DNA from: Opisthocomus hoazin
Lineage: Eukaryota > Chordata > Aves > Opisthocomiformes > Opisthocomidae
Assembly: GCF_030867145.1 (NCBI RefSeq)
Contig: NC_134433.1
Span: 15,411,896-15,475,895, forward strand
Direction: 5' to 3'
Length of the DNA: 64,000 nucleotides
Shown: piece after piece, positions 39,901 through 50,968 of the stretch
Numbering within the stretch: the first letter of the stretch is position 1
Layout: each line of letters opens with the position of its first letter
The notes under the pieces: model-generated
Databases searched by the model: none
Told to the model about the DNA's origin: nothing
Seen by the model: the letters and a program-made list of their open reading frames with translations, nothing else
Made by a program: the position numbers and the translations under genes

Positions 39901-41094
39901 CTCTGCGCTTCAGACCCCACGCTTGAAGAGGCATGCGCGTTTTAATTCCGCTGTGATGACTGCGGCTGGTTGTTCCGCTCCGCGTCGTCGACCGTAGCGT
40001 GGCTTTGTCGCTGTAGAAATACCCGAGTGGGGAGCGCGCTTTGGAAGGTGTGCGGATGCAGAGCCAAATCCCACGCCCCACGCGCTGCTTTAGGGCAATA
40101 GCTTTGACTAGGAATTGAGAAATAAAGGGCATCAACTTGTTTTATCTTCCTGGGTACCTGCTCTGCTTGCTGGGCACCTAGTAATCTGAATTTCACACTG
40201 CTGGGCAAAAGGTTTCTTAGGATACAGACAGAAAGTTTTCCAAGAAAATGGCCAGCCATCCGTTCCACAGCCAGCTTCGGGTTTCATCAGGAGGTGTGTG
40301 TTTTTCATCCTCCCTTTCTTCGTGGGTGTTCATGCTCTATCTTTTCCAGTTTTGGTGAATTAAAAATTCATTGTTCCCAATGGAGGATGTCAGTAGGAAT
40401 GGGGTAGGTATAGTTATTTCAGTACTGCTTGGGGCATATTCTAAATTATCTTTTTTTTTTTGAAGAAGAAGAAGAGAAGTAAAAGGTACATGGGAAAAGG
40501 TAGAGAAATTTGTTGGAGGGTATTTTTATTAAAACAGCACAGCAGTGACTTGTGCAGTATCGCTATATTAATAGCACTCAGAATAAAAACCACCAGAAAC
40601 TGTATTTTCCCCCTTAATATTGTTCTTCTGCTAGTTTAGAGAACTATATTTTAAAAAAAGAAGTCACATAACTATAATTACACAAAATAGTACAGCATTA
40701 GCTGGTCTCCCCTCCCATGTGCAGGTGTGTATTTGGTTTCCCCTTTGTATGCTTGGTGGAACAGTGCTACTGCAGATGGGCAAAGTAGGTTACTGGAGAA
40801 CTGTTAACAGTTTTTATGATTTGTATTTTGATGCTTTGGAGATTTATCAGATGTGCTGTTGCTGTTACTGTTCACCCAGCCCACTCCTGCCCTCTGTGTG
40901 TCTTTCCTTGCTCTCTGTTGCAAGGATTTTGCCTGTAAAATGTGTGTAGTAGCAATACCTGGGATTTGGAGGGTGGTAAATTAGCATACAAAGCTCACTG
41001 TCTGAAGGAGCCGTTAATTTTATTTATTTTTTTAAATACTGCCGTGGACATGAGATCACCAGTTTGCGTGGTGGGGAAGCCGGTCAGCATCTCT

Positions 41095-41595
41095 GCACTG
41101 CCGTGGAGCGGGGGCTGCACCCCGGGCTCGGGGCGAGCCGGCCCTTGGCACCTCTGCTCTGCGCAGCCGGCTGCTGTGCCTGCAGAGCCCGCGTCGCGGC
41201 CGGGAGCGACGCCGTGGCCGTGCCAAGGCCCTGCACGTGTTGAGCTGCGAGTGGGAAGGCAGCCGAGCTGCTGGCGCGGGGCTGGCGCGGGATGCCCTGC
41301 CCGGGGCCCGCAGCCTGGCTGGCACGGGGCATCCCTGCATCGCTCTGCCCACGAAACCCGCCGTGCCACAAATGGCACCGAAGCCAGGATTCTTCTGGCT
41401 GCGCCGTGGCACGGGGAGCGGAGGAAACCGCCCCCCCGCGTATCCCCAGGCTGCTGGGACGTGGGAAGAAGGGGCTCTGCGAACTTTAGGTGCCTGTGGA
41501 GCGGGCCCTGGAGCCGGGAAGGGGCGGGTGCCTGGGCGCAGCGCTCCCGGTGCGGCGAGCACCTGCGTCGTCCGCTGCCTCCCGAGTCGGCTCAG
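41095..41595. promoter_or_regulatory. Intronic CpG island
   Basis: By hand count there are about 54 CpG in roughly 490 bases, close to the number expected from base composition, while AT-rich sequence flanks it sharply on both sides. It lies in the last AATF intron about 4.5 kb before the final exon. No splice-consistent coding exon is seen. It could be an orphan promoter or enhancer-associated island. Confidence 0.6.
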
Positions 41596-44500
41596 AAGAA
41601 ATGCATAAATAATTAAGCCAAGGTACCTACACACACATGTTTTATGGCAAATGGCTGTGTGGTCCGTGATCATTTTTTCCAGAAACAGGTTTTATGATAA
41701 TATAGTAAAAATATTAAATTAGAAAATGCCTCACTAAGGGTGATAAAACCTTACTACAGTGGAAATAGGTAATTATCCCCTCTACAGCCTAAATGACAGT
41801 TTAAAAGAAATAAAAATGTTAGTGCTCATTACTTGCTTTTGTAGGTTGCAATAAAGGGTAAGTTAAATTTTAATTCGAGGAAGACCCCTGTATCGACCTG
41901 CTTCTTCCACACTCCCTACCTCAGGTGTAAGTACTGTTAATTACTCGCATAGGTTGTTCCTCAGCACGTTGCTACGACCAGCAGCTCTTTGTGCTAAAGT
42001 CACCTTTCCTTCATCCGGGGGACTTGCGGTGGGGTAGGCTGTTTCAACTCGGTGGCTCAAGTCTGATGTTTAATATATGGGAGTGGAGGAGAGAAATTTT
42101 ATATTTTTTTAACCAAAATCCAAGTTCATTATGCGTAGCCTTAAGGGGGCTGAAAGTATTAAAATCCACACTTACCCTGGTGAATTGAAACAGAGACAAG
42201 GTTAAACCTGGAGGATTGATGAGTTTTACTCTCTGCATGGTTAAATCCTGCTGAGGGGAGATGCTGTAGAAGAAAGGTAGCCTAGATGATGAGAAGAGGG
42301 AAGAAAAAAAGAGGTTGGGTTATTATTTTTTTTTTGGTAGGGTAAAATATTTGTTCTGTTTCGGGTGTGGTGGGGTTACCTGATTTCCCTCTTTCTCCCG
42401 TCGCTCTCTGCCGGTTTGTCTACCCACGTTTATTACCCAGACAGCTCCGCTCGAATTCTTGCTTCAGCAGCAGCTGCCAGCGGCGTGCCGGGCAGGATGG
42501 GGCTGGGGGACGCTGGGCTGGGCGCTGCAGGCTCTGCCTGCCCGCGGCTGCGGGTGCAGCCCCGCTTTGCACCCGGGAGAGCTGGGGCGCGAGCGCTGGG
42601 GTCTGTCAGTGCTGGCAACGTTCCTCTGCCGGGGAAAACAAACTCTTGCTTGAAGTCTCCCTGGGCCCTGCTTGCTTGAAAAATGACAATTTGTTTAAAA
42701 TCGGTAGGATTGGAGCAAACTCGGCATTGATCCTGGAACACTTTTACCCATCAGAAGACTATCAAAAACCAAAACTGAGGGCAAAAGCCTGAGGAGACTG
42801 GTTCTCCACCAGTGGGAAAGGCCACGGCAGGCTGCGAAGAAGCATTACTTTTGGCTTTTGGCTGCTCACCGGGAAAACACAGAAGCGCTTGCTGTCTGTG
42901 GCTACTCTGGTTCCCCAGAGTGTGCACATTGTTTCTGAACATCCTTGCATTATTGAGGACTGTAAAAAAAAAAAAAATCGAATTAATCTAGAAGAGGTGA
43001 AGGGTGTATGTAGAGAAACTGCAGATGGGACCTTCTCGGTGCAGTGGAGGTGATGTCTGGGAGCAAGTCCCCTTTGAATTTTGCAAAATGCCTGTGAGGT
43101 GTGTTGGGCAAGCAGCCAGCGGAGCCGGAAGGTTTGAAGCCTGTTACCTGCGAGCGAGGCCTGGGGACAAGACAAAACCAGTTTCTGTTGCTTGCTGGCC
43201 CCAGAGTGCGGACGAGGAGCAGGAGAAGGCCTGCGTGCGGTTGCTGCGAGCACGTGCGGTGGTCAGGCTGAGCAGGGTCTGCCTGCGAGTGGGTTTGTGG
43301 CCCTGGCAGCGCTTACACGGGCTCCAGAAGAGGATTCCTTCAGCCCAGACTGTTGTGTTCCCCAAGTGACTCAGTGGCCGGAGGAGAATGTGGGTTCATA
43401 GCCGGGACAAGGGACATCCCCGTGCTGGGCGGTTCGGCGGAGGGCAGCGGAGCCATCTGCGGTGGGAGTGGTGGAGCCTCCCAAGCAGCAGAGCCATGTG
43501 ATGAGTCAGGACTCGGATCTGAAATGGTGTTTAGGTCGGCTGGACAAAATCTGTGGGAGAGCTTACAGAGCCCTGGGGACATGTGGAGACCATTTTGTTC
43601 CTTGGCAAAGCACAGAGGGGTGGGAGTGAATCTGTGTGCGAGAGCTGCGTCTTATTTAATAGCTGAGAGCCGAACGTGTCTGGGCAGTGCCCGTGCCCAG
43701 CGCGTGCATTAAAACACCGAGCTGCAGGAGCTTCACAGGCTGAAGGCTTCGAGCCCTGAGCATCCCTGCGGTGGAAGAGAAGACGGAAACAACCCCAGAA
43801 GAGGAGCGGCGAGAGCGTGCTGGCTGCCGGGAGGGCTCTCCTTTGCAGAGGTGTGAACAGGCTGGCGTCTGTCGCTGTCGGCTTCCTGAGGCCCTCGGCA
43901 GCTCCCGCTCCTGCACCCGCGGGCTGGAAACCGGCAAAGCGGCTGCGTTTGGTGTCATCACGCGTCTGCCTGACGTTGTCTTCCTCGGTGCAGTGAAGTC
44001 GCCATATGTAAAACACAGCGTATACCGGGGAGAAAGGAGGAGATCAGTGATGTTTCGTTGGAAGTACCCAAGCCGCGCAGCCTCCTGACAGGAGCAGGCT
44101 GCGAGTGTTTGTCAGCTTTGCCCACCTGAGTGTGAAATGATCTTCTGTCAAAACACCGGTTTCAGCATTTCCCTCTCTGCTCCTGCCACGTGAACCCCGC
44201 TGCGGCCAGCAACCGCTGCGCGCTGCCCGGGCATTTCACCGAGATTGCAGTACGAGTGGAAACATTTACTCAGCGTAACGACGGGGTCTGAGCCGAGCCG
44301 ACGAAGCAGGGCTGCGGGGCTGTGGCTGTCGGAGGGCTAAATAGCATCGCTCTGCATTTTCCTGCCGATCACTTGACGGAGCCCTAAAGTCGCAACGTCC
44401 TTGTTGGCAGTGGTGCCGCTTGCCGTCTGATTTCTCAGCTGAAACAGCCAAGGCGGGTTATGTTTATCAGTTAATAGTCAGGAAAGATGGAAAATGCTGT

Positions 44501-45589
44501 AGGCTTGGGTAAGGCATTCCTCTCCCTCCTCCTTTTTTCCTTTCAAGTGTCAAAGTTTTCAGCTTCCAAGTATCGGTCCTGTTTTCTAGAAAAGATTTGA
44601 TTTTGCATTTGTCTTAACTTGCCAAAACCTGCGTGCGTGCTCCTGATTTCACAACGCGGGAGCCTCGTAGCCTCGGCTGAGCTTCGCACACAAAACACGG
44701 CGTCAACAACCGTTTTAGGTAAGGAGATGCATCCCTCACCACAGACTCATTTTCTGAGGGTAAAGCAGCTGATTGGTTAATTAGCTTCTAAATTAAAATT
44801 AATTTAAGAGACGTGGCCCTGTGAATTAGAATGGTTTCTGGTCTCAGCGGTCCATGCGCGTCTGTCCAGCCTCCTGCGTTGCTGGAGCGGAGACTTTGTT
44901 CCTCGTCTTCCTGGGATGAGTGGCTGGCGTTTTCCTGCCGTCACTCTTCAAAACTCCGAATTTCCTTCTTTCACGAGGCTGAGAGGTAGCTTGCTCCAGT
45001 GGAAGTGTCTGCAAGAAGCAGACAGTTTTCAAACCAGTTGCCATCTTTTATTGATCTGCGAAGGAGCAAGGCATCACAGCAGCCCCAGGCGAGAGTGGTC
45101 CCTGTTGTGGTCTTCATTGAGGAGGCAGCCAAAATCACCGGATCGCTGTCGGGTCGGCATTTCACCCTTGGAAGCCATGTTTTACGCATTCTTGAGCGGT
45201 GGAGAAGTCGCTTTTCTCTGCCTGCCCTGGCAGTTTTCCTGGCCCGGCTTCCGCAGCAGCTGCGTTCCCTGGCGCTGGCCCCGACGGAGCATCGGGCTGC
45301 CGGCCCCCGGCGATGGCGTCGCTTGGTGATGGCCCGGGTGGCCCGGGTGGCCGTTCACCTGCACCGACGGGAAGAGCCCGTCCTCCATGGAACCAGCGCT
45401 GCGCTCCGCACCTGCCGTCTGCTCACAACAGGCTGTGCCTTAGAAAGCAGAAAAGAAGGCTCTCCCGGTGCTTTGCCCTTCATCTCCAGAAACGCGTGAT
45501 TTATAAAAACGCTCTCTCCTTTCCCCCATCTCTCTTCTCAGGTTTCTTTGGTTTTAAAATTGAAGATAAATAACGCCAGCCCACTTAGT

Positions 45590-45760
45590 TGTTTTTTTTT
45601 TAAAGAGAAACTTGCTCCTGTTATCAGAATTGCTGCATATATGCTCTTAATTGGAATCTTGTTTCTGGGTCATTTTCATTGGTTTTCAAGTATCGTCAAG
45701 TCCAAGCAAATGTATGAAAACTAAATTATAGTCCCACGTAGACTGTCTGATTGAACCCTC
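45590..45760. promoter_or_regulatory. Candidate regulatory AT-rich island near last AATF exon
   Basis: An AT-rich non-repetitive stretch (gctgcatatatgctcttaat, ttttcattggttttcaag) within GC-rich flanks, 340-500 bases before the final AATF acceptor. Confidence 0.22.
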
Positions 45761-46098
45761 CTTCTGGCTCTGCGATCTCATACATCCTATTAAAATATTC
45801 AATCTTGTTTCTTTACTTGAAGAGCCTGTCTGTAAAGGGCGAACTTCTAGAAAACCTCATTCTCTAGAGATACGGTATCCAGCCGCACAGAAATATTTAC
45901 ATATTTCTGCACTGCTTGTGATTGGTCTTATGCAAGTTCTCCCCTTTGCCTGTATTTATTAATAAAGATTGTTGAATGCATTTTTAATTATACAAGGCCT
46001 ATTCATTTGAAGGCATGGATGGATTTGCTGGCAGCCTCTTGCTTCCATCTTGACCTTGAAAAGTAACTTTTCCCCCTCCTCCTTCCTCTTTTCTCCAG

Positions 46099-46162
46099 GA
46101 CGGAGCTTTATCGTTCGCTGTTTGGAAAAATCACGAGTCCCGAAGAACCGGAGCAGAATTAG
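46099..46162 (+). CDS. AATF: AATF last coding exon with stop codon
   Basis: A strong pyrimidine tract and acceptor (cctcttttctccag) precede a 64-nt coding part. It completes Arg and encodes TELYRSLFGKITSPEEPEQN before the TAG at 46160-46162. TELYRSLFG is the conserved end of the AATF family. The tail after it (KITSPEEPEQN) is short and differs from the mammalian tail, as expected for an unstructured terminus. The exon lies 15.3 kb past the previous one, but the split Arg codon and conserved peptide make the assignment firm. Confidence 0.93.
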
Positions 46163-46620
46163 CATCGGGCCGTGGCGCCGGGACTGACCGTGCCGGCAGC
46201 CGGGCTGGCTCCCCCCGCCCGGCCGCTGCCCCGTCACCGCGGCTCCTGCCCTCTGCCCGGAGCCACGCGGGAGCACCCGAGCGAGGGCTCTGCGGCTCTG
46301 GTTTGGGCCTAAAACCTCGCTGAGGGAGCGTCAGACACAGTCACTGCTGAATCCCACCGGCGCAGGAGGAAGGGGGGGGGCAGACATTCAGCTTGGCTAA
46401 ACGCCCTCCTGTAGCTTAAAAATGAACTGCTTCCTCCCAAAGACAATCCAGTGCTAACTCTTCTCTTTAAATTCCTGACCTTGATTTTGCAGCTGGCTCA
46501 GCGTTCTGCCGGGGGGGAGGACACGCGATTCAGAGCAGCAGGGACCCCCAGCCCCCCCCTGCAATCAGGTCACCCACGTTTGGATTAAATCCTTGGAGAG
46601 TGTGATTTGGGGGATTGGGA
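46163..46620 (+). other. AATF: Probable AATF 3'UTR (proximal)
   Basis: GC-rich sequence follows the stop codon and runs to a candidate poly(A) signal at 46584. The end is inferred from the signal and from the GT-rich stretch after it. No coding potential is visible. Confidence 0.5.
46584..46589 (+). terminator. Candidate AATF poly(A) signal ATTAAA
   Basis: An ATTAAA hexamer lies about 420 bases after the AATF stop. It is followed within 10-45 bases by a GT-rich run (gagtgtgatttgggggattg and on), the expected downstream element. It is the first hexamer of the AATAAA/ATTAAA class that I see after the stop. Confidence 0.5.
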
Positions 46621-47522
46621 GGGGTTGGTGGTGAAGCGTGCTGTTCTGGTCGTTGGCTGCAGATCTGGAATGTGTGACTTTATTTTTCACGGAGTCAAGA
46701 GGATTTAAATGTCATTTACATAATTAACATGGCCTTAAAACAGAGAAAAGGTGCTCTCCTGTGCAGCCAGCCAGCGCTCCCAGCTCACGCTCCCGTTGCT
46801 GAAGGAGCGCTGACTGCACGCGGGGACGTTTGCTGACCGGCGACGAGCACAACGCGGGGCCACGTCTGGGGGCAGTTCTGCAATTAGAGCATATTGGTGA
46901 ATTTTTCAGCCCAGCATTGATCCTGTACACCTCATTATTTCTGCTGATCGTGATGCTGCGCCGTCCCGTCTGCACCGTCGCCGTGGCACGCTGTTGAAGG
47001 ATGCCAGCGCGCACGTCAACCTGGCCGGAGCAGATGACTCACTGGAGAGGGGTTTCGTGGGGTTTTTGTGTCCAAAGGTCAGAAGCTGGAAATTAAACCC
47101 CCAGAAGGGGAGTTCGTTAGCCCACTATGATCTTGCATAAAGAATACGTGCGTGTGGATGTGGGTGTGAGGTGGCCGCTGCTCGTCACCACGTCGGCGGC
47201 ACTGTCTGTCTTCTGTGTATTGCGCAGTCTAATTAAAACGCTTTGTACACTGATTATCCAGGTGTGATCAGCGTGGAAGAGGTGCCGGCAGCCACCGCCT
47301 CGCGTAGCCCCGCCAGCACGGTGTTGCTTACCTGGCGTCCCCGGCGTCGCTTTGCACAGAGCCAGCGCTGCGCCGGCTGAAAAGCCACATTTCTGAGCTC
47401 GTAGTAAGGCAGGGGGGGTTTGTTTTTTTTTTTTTCCCTCCTCTCTCTGCATAAGTTACAGCTTACCAGCTTTTCAGTGGGCAACTAAATTTGACTTTAA
47501 TTACCTTTTCTTAGTAAGCTTA

Positions 47523-47528
47523 AATAAA
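47523..47528 (+). terminator. Alternative distal AATF poly(A) signal AATAAA
   Basis: This canonical AATAAA on the + strand lies about 1.36 kb after the AATF stop, followed by a T/G-rich stretch (ccatttgtgcatatgtgac). It would extend the 3'UTR if the ATTAAA at 46584 is skipped. Confidence 0.3.
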
Positions 47529-49426
47529 AATATATTCCATTTGTGCATATGTGACAGGTTAGATCACGGGGGGCAAAGCCCACTCCACGACCGGTGCTTC
47601 CCGGCAGACGAGGCCCAGTGGGCAGGAGCCGATGAGCCCACCTCGTGCCTCCCCGCAGGGATCACCCCTTTCCCTCTGCTCCAGCCGTGCTGCTCCCCAG
47701 CCCGGCCTCTGCTCCGGACGGGGGGTGTTGCAGCGCGGCTTGTTCCTTCCCCAGACTTGCCCTGCAGCTGCATTGTTGCGCTTCGCCTTGTCCCTGGGGC
47801 TGTTAGCAGAGCTGATATTAATGAATCATCTTTGCACCTCATCATTATGGATTTAAGTCTTTATTCTGGTCACCTGCTTCCAGTAAATTGCTGTGGTGCG
47901 AGGCGAAGGGGCCAGGGCAGCGTGGGAGAGCCAGCTCAGCCGCAGAGACCTGGCGTGAGCAGGGGCTAGGGGGTGAAATCCCGGGTTTAAAAGCAGGGAT
48001 AAAAGCGTGGCGGCAGCTCTGGCTGAGCTCTGTCAGCCCGACACGCAGGAGCCCGGGGACGGCCCCAAGCAGCGCGTGGCCAGGGGCCGGGGACGCGTCA
48101 CAGAACTGTTTCCCTTGGGCGTGGAGGCAGCATGCGACCCCAGGTTGCTTTTGTGACATTTTTTTTAAGCAGGGAAGAAAAAGTGCGATGATGCCATTAA
48201 ACCCAGCTCCTCCGGCCAAGAGTAGTGTCTGGATTTTTGCCTCTTCGGCAGACGGCTGTGCCCAGAGGAGCTGCCGGCCCCACGAAGCCGCTGGGGCTTT
48301 TCTTTTTCCTTCCCCCGTTCTGCAGCGGTGCCGGCCCTCGGCCCCCTCGATCACGGCGGGGAGAGGCGGCAGCGGAGGGCGGGCTCCCTGCCCTGCGGAG
48401 GAACGTAGCTGTTTTCTCGGCTTCGGAAAATAAGGGCCATGGTGAGTATTGACTTTGTGTGGAAAACATACGCATCACGGATGAATAAATCCTTACGCTC
48501 GCTGGCAGCGAAGCAGGAGCTGCAGGTCCCAGGGATTGGCATTGATTCCTCCCGTCCTCCTCCCGCTCGCAGCTCTCTGGTCAAAATTTGCCAGGCAGAA
48601 ATGCACAAAATGTCGCCGTTGGCCCCTCTCTGCCCTTTCCGTTTCGGGATCCCACCCCGTGCGCTGCAAAGGGCCCAGCAGCGACGCTCGCCCCTGCGCA
48701 GAGCTCCCACGAGCTGCCAGAGCCGGAGCCCTGGGGAGAAGGGCCCGAAGACTCCCTGGCTGCAGGGGAGGGCTGATTTTTGAGACCCCCGCCCCGTACC
48801 AGGGTGTGGGGAGCAATCCTGCGTTCGTTAGCGAGCCGGTTCGTTTAGTTCAGTGTGATGCCTGTCAGTGGGCTGCCCCAGTGCAGAGGGCTTCCCCCAC
48901 GTCCTCCCCAGCTGCTGCGGCCCCCCAAGTTTGACCATTTTCCATGGCAAATCCTGTCCTGCCCCCTCTGACCCCCACTCACCCATCCCAGCACCCAAGC
49001 AAAGAGCAGAAACCCAGCGCCAAGGCGCGCGTCCTCCACCCGTCCAACGCTCCCGGCGCTGCTTTTCGGAGCAGCAGCAGCAGCAGAGCGGTGTGGGCCT
49101 CGAACATCATTAAAATCTCATGACTTAATAACCACAATTCTGAAAGGCATCAAGGGGAGTAAATCAGCTGCTTCCAAAGTTTGTGGCAGTGGAATGGTTT
49201 CATGCTGCGTGCGCTGTCAGAGCGAGTGGTAAGGACGGGTCACAGATAGCGCCGTGTCCCTGCCCTGCGGCGGGGTTTGTGGGGCTGGCGAGCAGCCGGG
49301 CCCCTCTGCGGGCGCTGCCGGTGCTCGCTGCGGCTCTGCCACCCCGGTCCAGTTGGACTTCGGTGTCCTTTAACGCTGCGGCACCCGGGCTCTGCATTTT
49401 TTTCTTATTTTGAGAGCAAGTGGGAT

Positions 49427-49728
49427 CACAGAATCCCAGCATGGTCGGGGTTTGAAGGGCCCTCTGAGGGTCACCCAGCCCAATCCCCTGCCCAAGCAGG
49501 GTCACCCAGAGCAGGCTGCACAGCACCGCGGCCAGGCGGGGCTGGAATATCTCCAGAGAAGGAGACTCCACAGCCTCCCTGGGCAGCCTGGGCCAGGGCT
49601 CCGTCACCCTCAGAGGGAAGAAGTTCTTCCTCGGGTTCAGCTGGAGCTTCCTCTGCTTCAGTTTGTGCCCACTGCCCCTTGTCCTCTCGCTGGGCACCAC
49701 TGGAAAGAGTCTGGCCCCGTCCTCCTGA
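49427..49728 (-). mobile_element. CR1 retrotransposon fragment, 5'-truncated
   Basis: This copy is in - orientation. It begins with the reverse-complement tail (cacagaatcccagcatgg) and continues through the end of CR1 ORF2 to cccgtcctcctga, where it stops abruptly. The - strand translation includes NPRKNFFPLRVTEPWPRLPR, the C-terminal part of the CR1 reverse transcriptase protein. About 300 bp remain, in the gap between AATF and ACACA. Confidence 0.93.
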
Positions 49729-50049
49729 TGTGATGCTAAAAGGGTAATCTGAAACACTTTAAATGTAGTAGCTTCTCGTTCATATTGTTTGAAGAGATGA
49801 GAGTCAAAGCCCTGCTGAGCACGCTTTTGACTTTACTTATCAGTGTCTAAGCAGCCTTTTCGCCCCGCTGCCCCGCACCTGGGCAGTGACACGCGGCGAG
49901 CCCCCAGTCCAGCTGCTGGCCTTGCTGCTAAGGGCAGCGCGGCGTTCCTGGCAGGAAAACCGGCCCGCGCCGGGATGTGTGTGCTGCAGGAGACGGCGGG
50001 GCCTGGGCCATCCCCGAGCGAGTGCATCAGAGCCATGGCTCTGGTGGTA

Positions 50050-50140
50050 CCCTGCCCATGTCCGGTGGCAGTGCCAAGCCCGTGCCCAGCAGCAGGGCCG
50101 TGCCCGTGTCCGGCAGCAGGGCAGCCAGCAGCCCCGCAGC
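50050..50140. repeat. Imperfect GC-rich tandem repeat
   Basis: Related blocks of the form gtgcccatgtccggtggcag, gtgcccagcagcagggc and gtgcccgtgtccggcagcag follow each other with a loose period near 30 bases. Only two to three diverged units are present. Confidence 0.5.
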
Positions 50141-50214
50141 CCCTCGGAGCCGGCAGCTCTGTGCGCCCCTCGGTAAGGGCACAGATAACCAGGATGATGG
50201 CCACCAAGTTTTCC

Positions 50215-50330
50215 TAATGTTGCCAATTAACAGCAAGTGAGATATTTTTTCCCTCCCAACAGAATATTAATTCTTCATTAATTCATGATACAGCTGCTAA
50301 TTAGTACCTACACAAATGGGCATCACACCT
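50215..50330. promoter_or_regulatory. Candidate regulatory AT-rich island in the gene gap
   Basis: It has clustered TAAT cores (gccaattaacagcaag, attaattcttcattaattc, ctgctaattagtacc) within GC-rich sequence between the two genes. Confidence 0.3.
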
Positions 50331-50539
50331 TTGCAAAGCATTGCAGGTGTGTTGGGGAATTATGTGGGGGACAGAGGGGCTGTGTTCATCCTCCCCCCCC
50401 CACCCCTAAACAGCGAAGAATTTCAACTTTCAGACAAACAACTTCATTTACAAGTGTGTCTCTAATTAGCTGCAGAATTAGTAAAGCAGAGTTTTCCCCC
50501 CACAGATCGGCCAAACCCCTGAGGGAGGCTGTGGAATAG

Positions 50540-50720
50540 AGAGAATCGCATTTCCAATTATTTTGTTGAATTGCTAATTTAGTTATTGTGCCTGGCGTAA
50601 TTGTGATGGGTATTGGGTGTGCAATTCAATTTGTTTTAAATATTTGTGGGCAGGCCGATCAGTAATGGAGCTGACCTATTTCGTGGCCCAAATTGAGAGA
50701 AGAGACTGAAACAAAAAACC
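50540..50720. promoter_or_regulatory. Candidate regulatory AT-rich island by ACACA 3' end
   Basis: A non-repetitive AT-rich stretch (ccaattattttgttgaattg, ctaatttagttattg, gcgtaattgtgatggg) directly beyond the distal ACACA poly(A) signal. Confidence 0.3.
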
Positions 50721-50747
50721 AGCTACAAAGCCACAGTTTGTCTCAGT

Positions 50748-50753
50748 TTTTAT
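50748..50753 (-). terminator. Candidate distal ACACA poly(A) signal AATAAA
   Basis: A canonical AATAAA on the - strand is followed directly by a strongly GT-rich stretch (ctgtggctttgtagctggtt and a T run). This arrangement is better than at the proximal signal. It would give a 3'UTR of about 3.1 kb. Confidence 0.45.
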
Positions 50754-50946
50754 TTTGATGTCTCTCATCCCTCTCAAGACTGTTGATGCAACAAAAGGTT
50801 TACATTAAAAGATGATGGCACTTTGATCTCGGGCTTTTGAGAGCTTACAGCTCTGGTACTTCTTTTCGTGGCATTTTAATGTGTAGATATTTTAGGCTAA
50901 AGAGGTTTAAATGCGTTTCTGGAGTTCAGCAGGGTCTGTCCCCTCA

Positions 50947-50968
50947 CCCCCCCCCCCCCCCCCCCCCC
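50947..50968. repeat. Poly-C run of 22 bases
   Basis: An uninterrupted run of 22 C lies inside the possible ACACA 3'UTR or just beyond it, so the sense strand has 22 G. The length is likely polymorphic or uncertain in sequencing. Confidence 0.95.

Larger units (their letters stand above)
30767..46098 (+). other. Very large last AATF intron
   Basis: An intron of about 15.3 kb before the final 20-codon exon. It has T runs near 33945 and 34267, an AT-rich island near 36470-36640, a short 9-bp-unit repeat near 39869-39900, a CpG island at about 41095-41595 with a smaller GC-rich patch at 42470-42610, further CpG-rich sequence at 43150-44450, and an AT-rich island at 45590-45760 just before the acceptor. 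Open frames here are non-coding by appearance. Confidence 0.8.
11902..46162 (+). other. AATF: AATF gene, 3' part: eight coding exons, 5' exons outside window
   Basis: AATF (Che-1, yeast Bfr2 family) is a nuclear/nucleolar protein. It acts in small-subunit ribosome biogenesis with NGDN and NOL10, and as an RNA polymerase II/RB-binding co-regulator with anti-apoptotic activity. Spliced in order, the exons 11902-12016, 12372-12576, 13335-13499, 14259-14342, 25304-25371, 27387-27467, 30695-30766 and 46099-46162 give 851 coding bases plus the stop: 283 full codons and two bases of a split codon. Every junction keeps frame, and every one has GT-AG ends except a GC donor at 12577. The order of features seen is: leucine-rich helix, acidic serine patch, basic patch, conserved FGAFERS block, DDDDFYHQ block, and a basic C-terminal TRAUB-type region. 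Human AATF is about 560 residues, so this is roughly the C-terminal half. Identity is very likely; the N-terminal half is not visible here. Confidence 0.95.
46621..50734. other. Intergenic gap between converging AATF and ACACA
   Basis: About 4.1 kb between the candidate poly(A) sites. It contains a truncated CR1 (49427-49728), a (CAG)n run of about six units near 49072-49090, an imperfect repeat at 50050-50140, and AT-rich islands at 49100-49180, 50215-50330 and 50540-50720. No gene is recognised. Confidence 0.6.

Noticed and set aside
40942..41673. 224- and 205-residue open frames over the CpG island
   Set aside because: Both strands are open at once because the block is GC-rich, with no conserved motif. 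Kept only as a CpG island.
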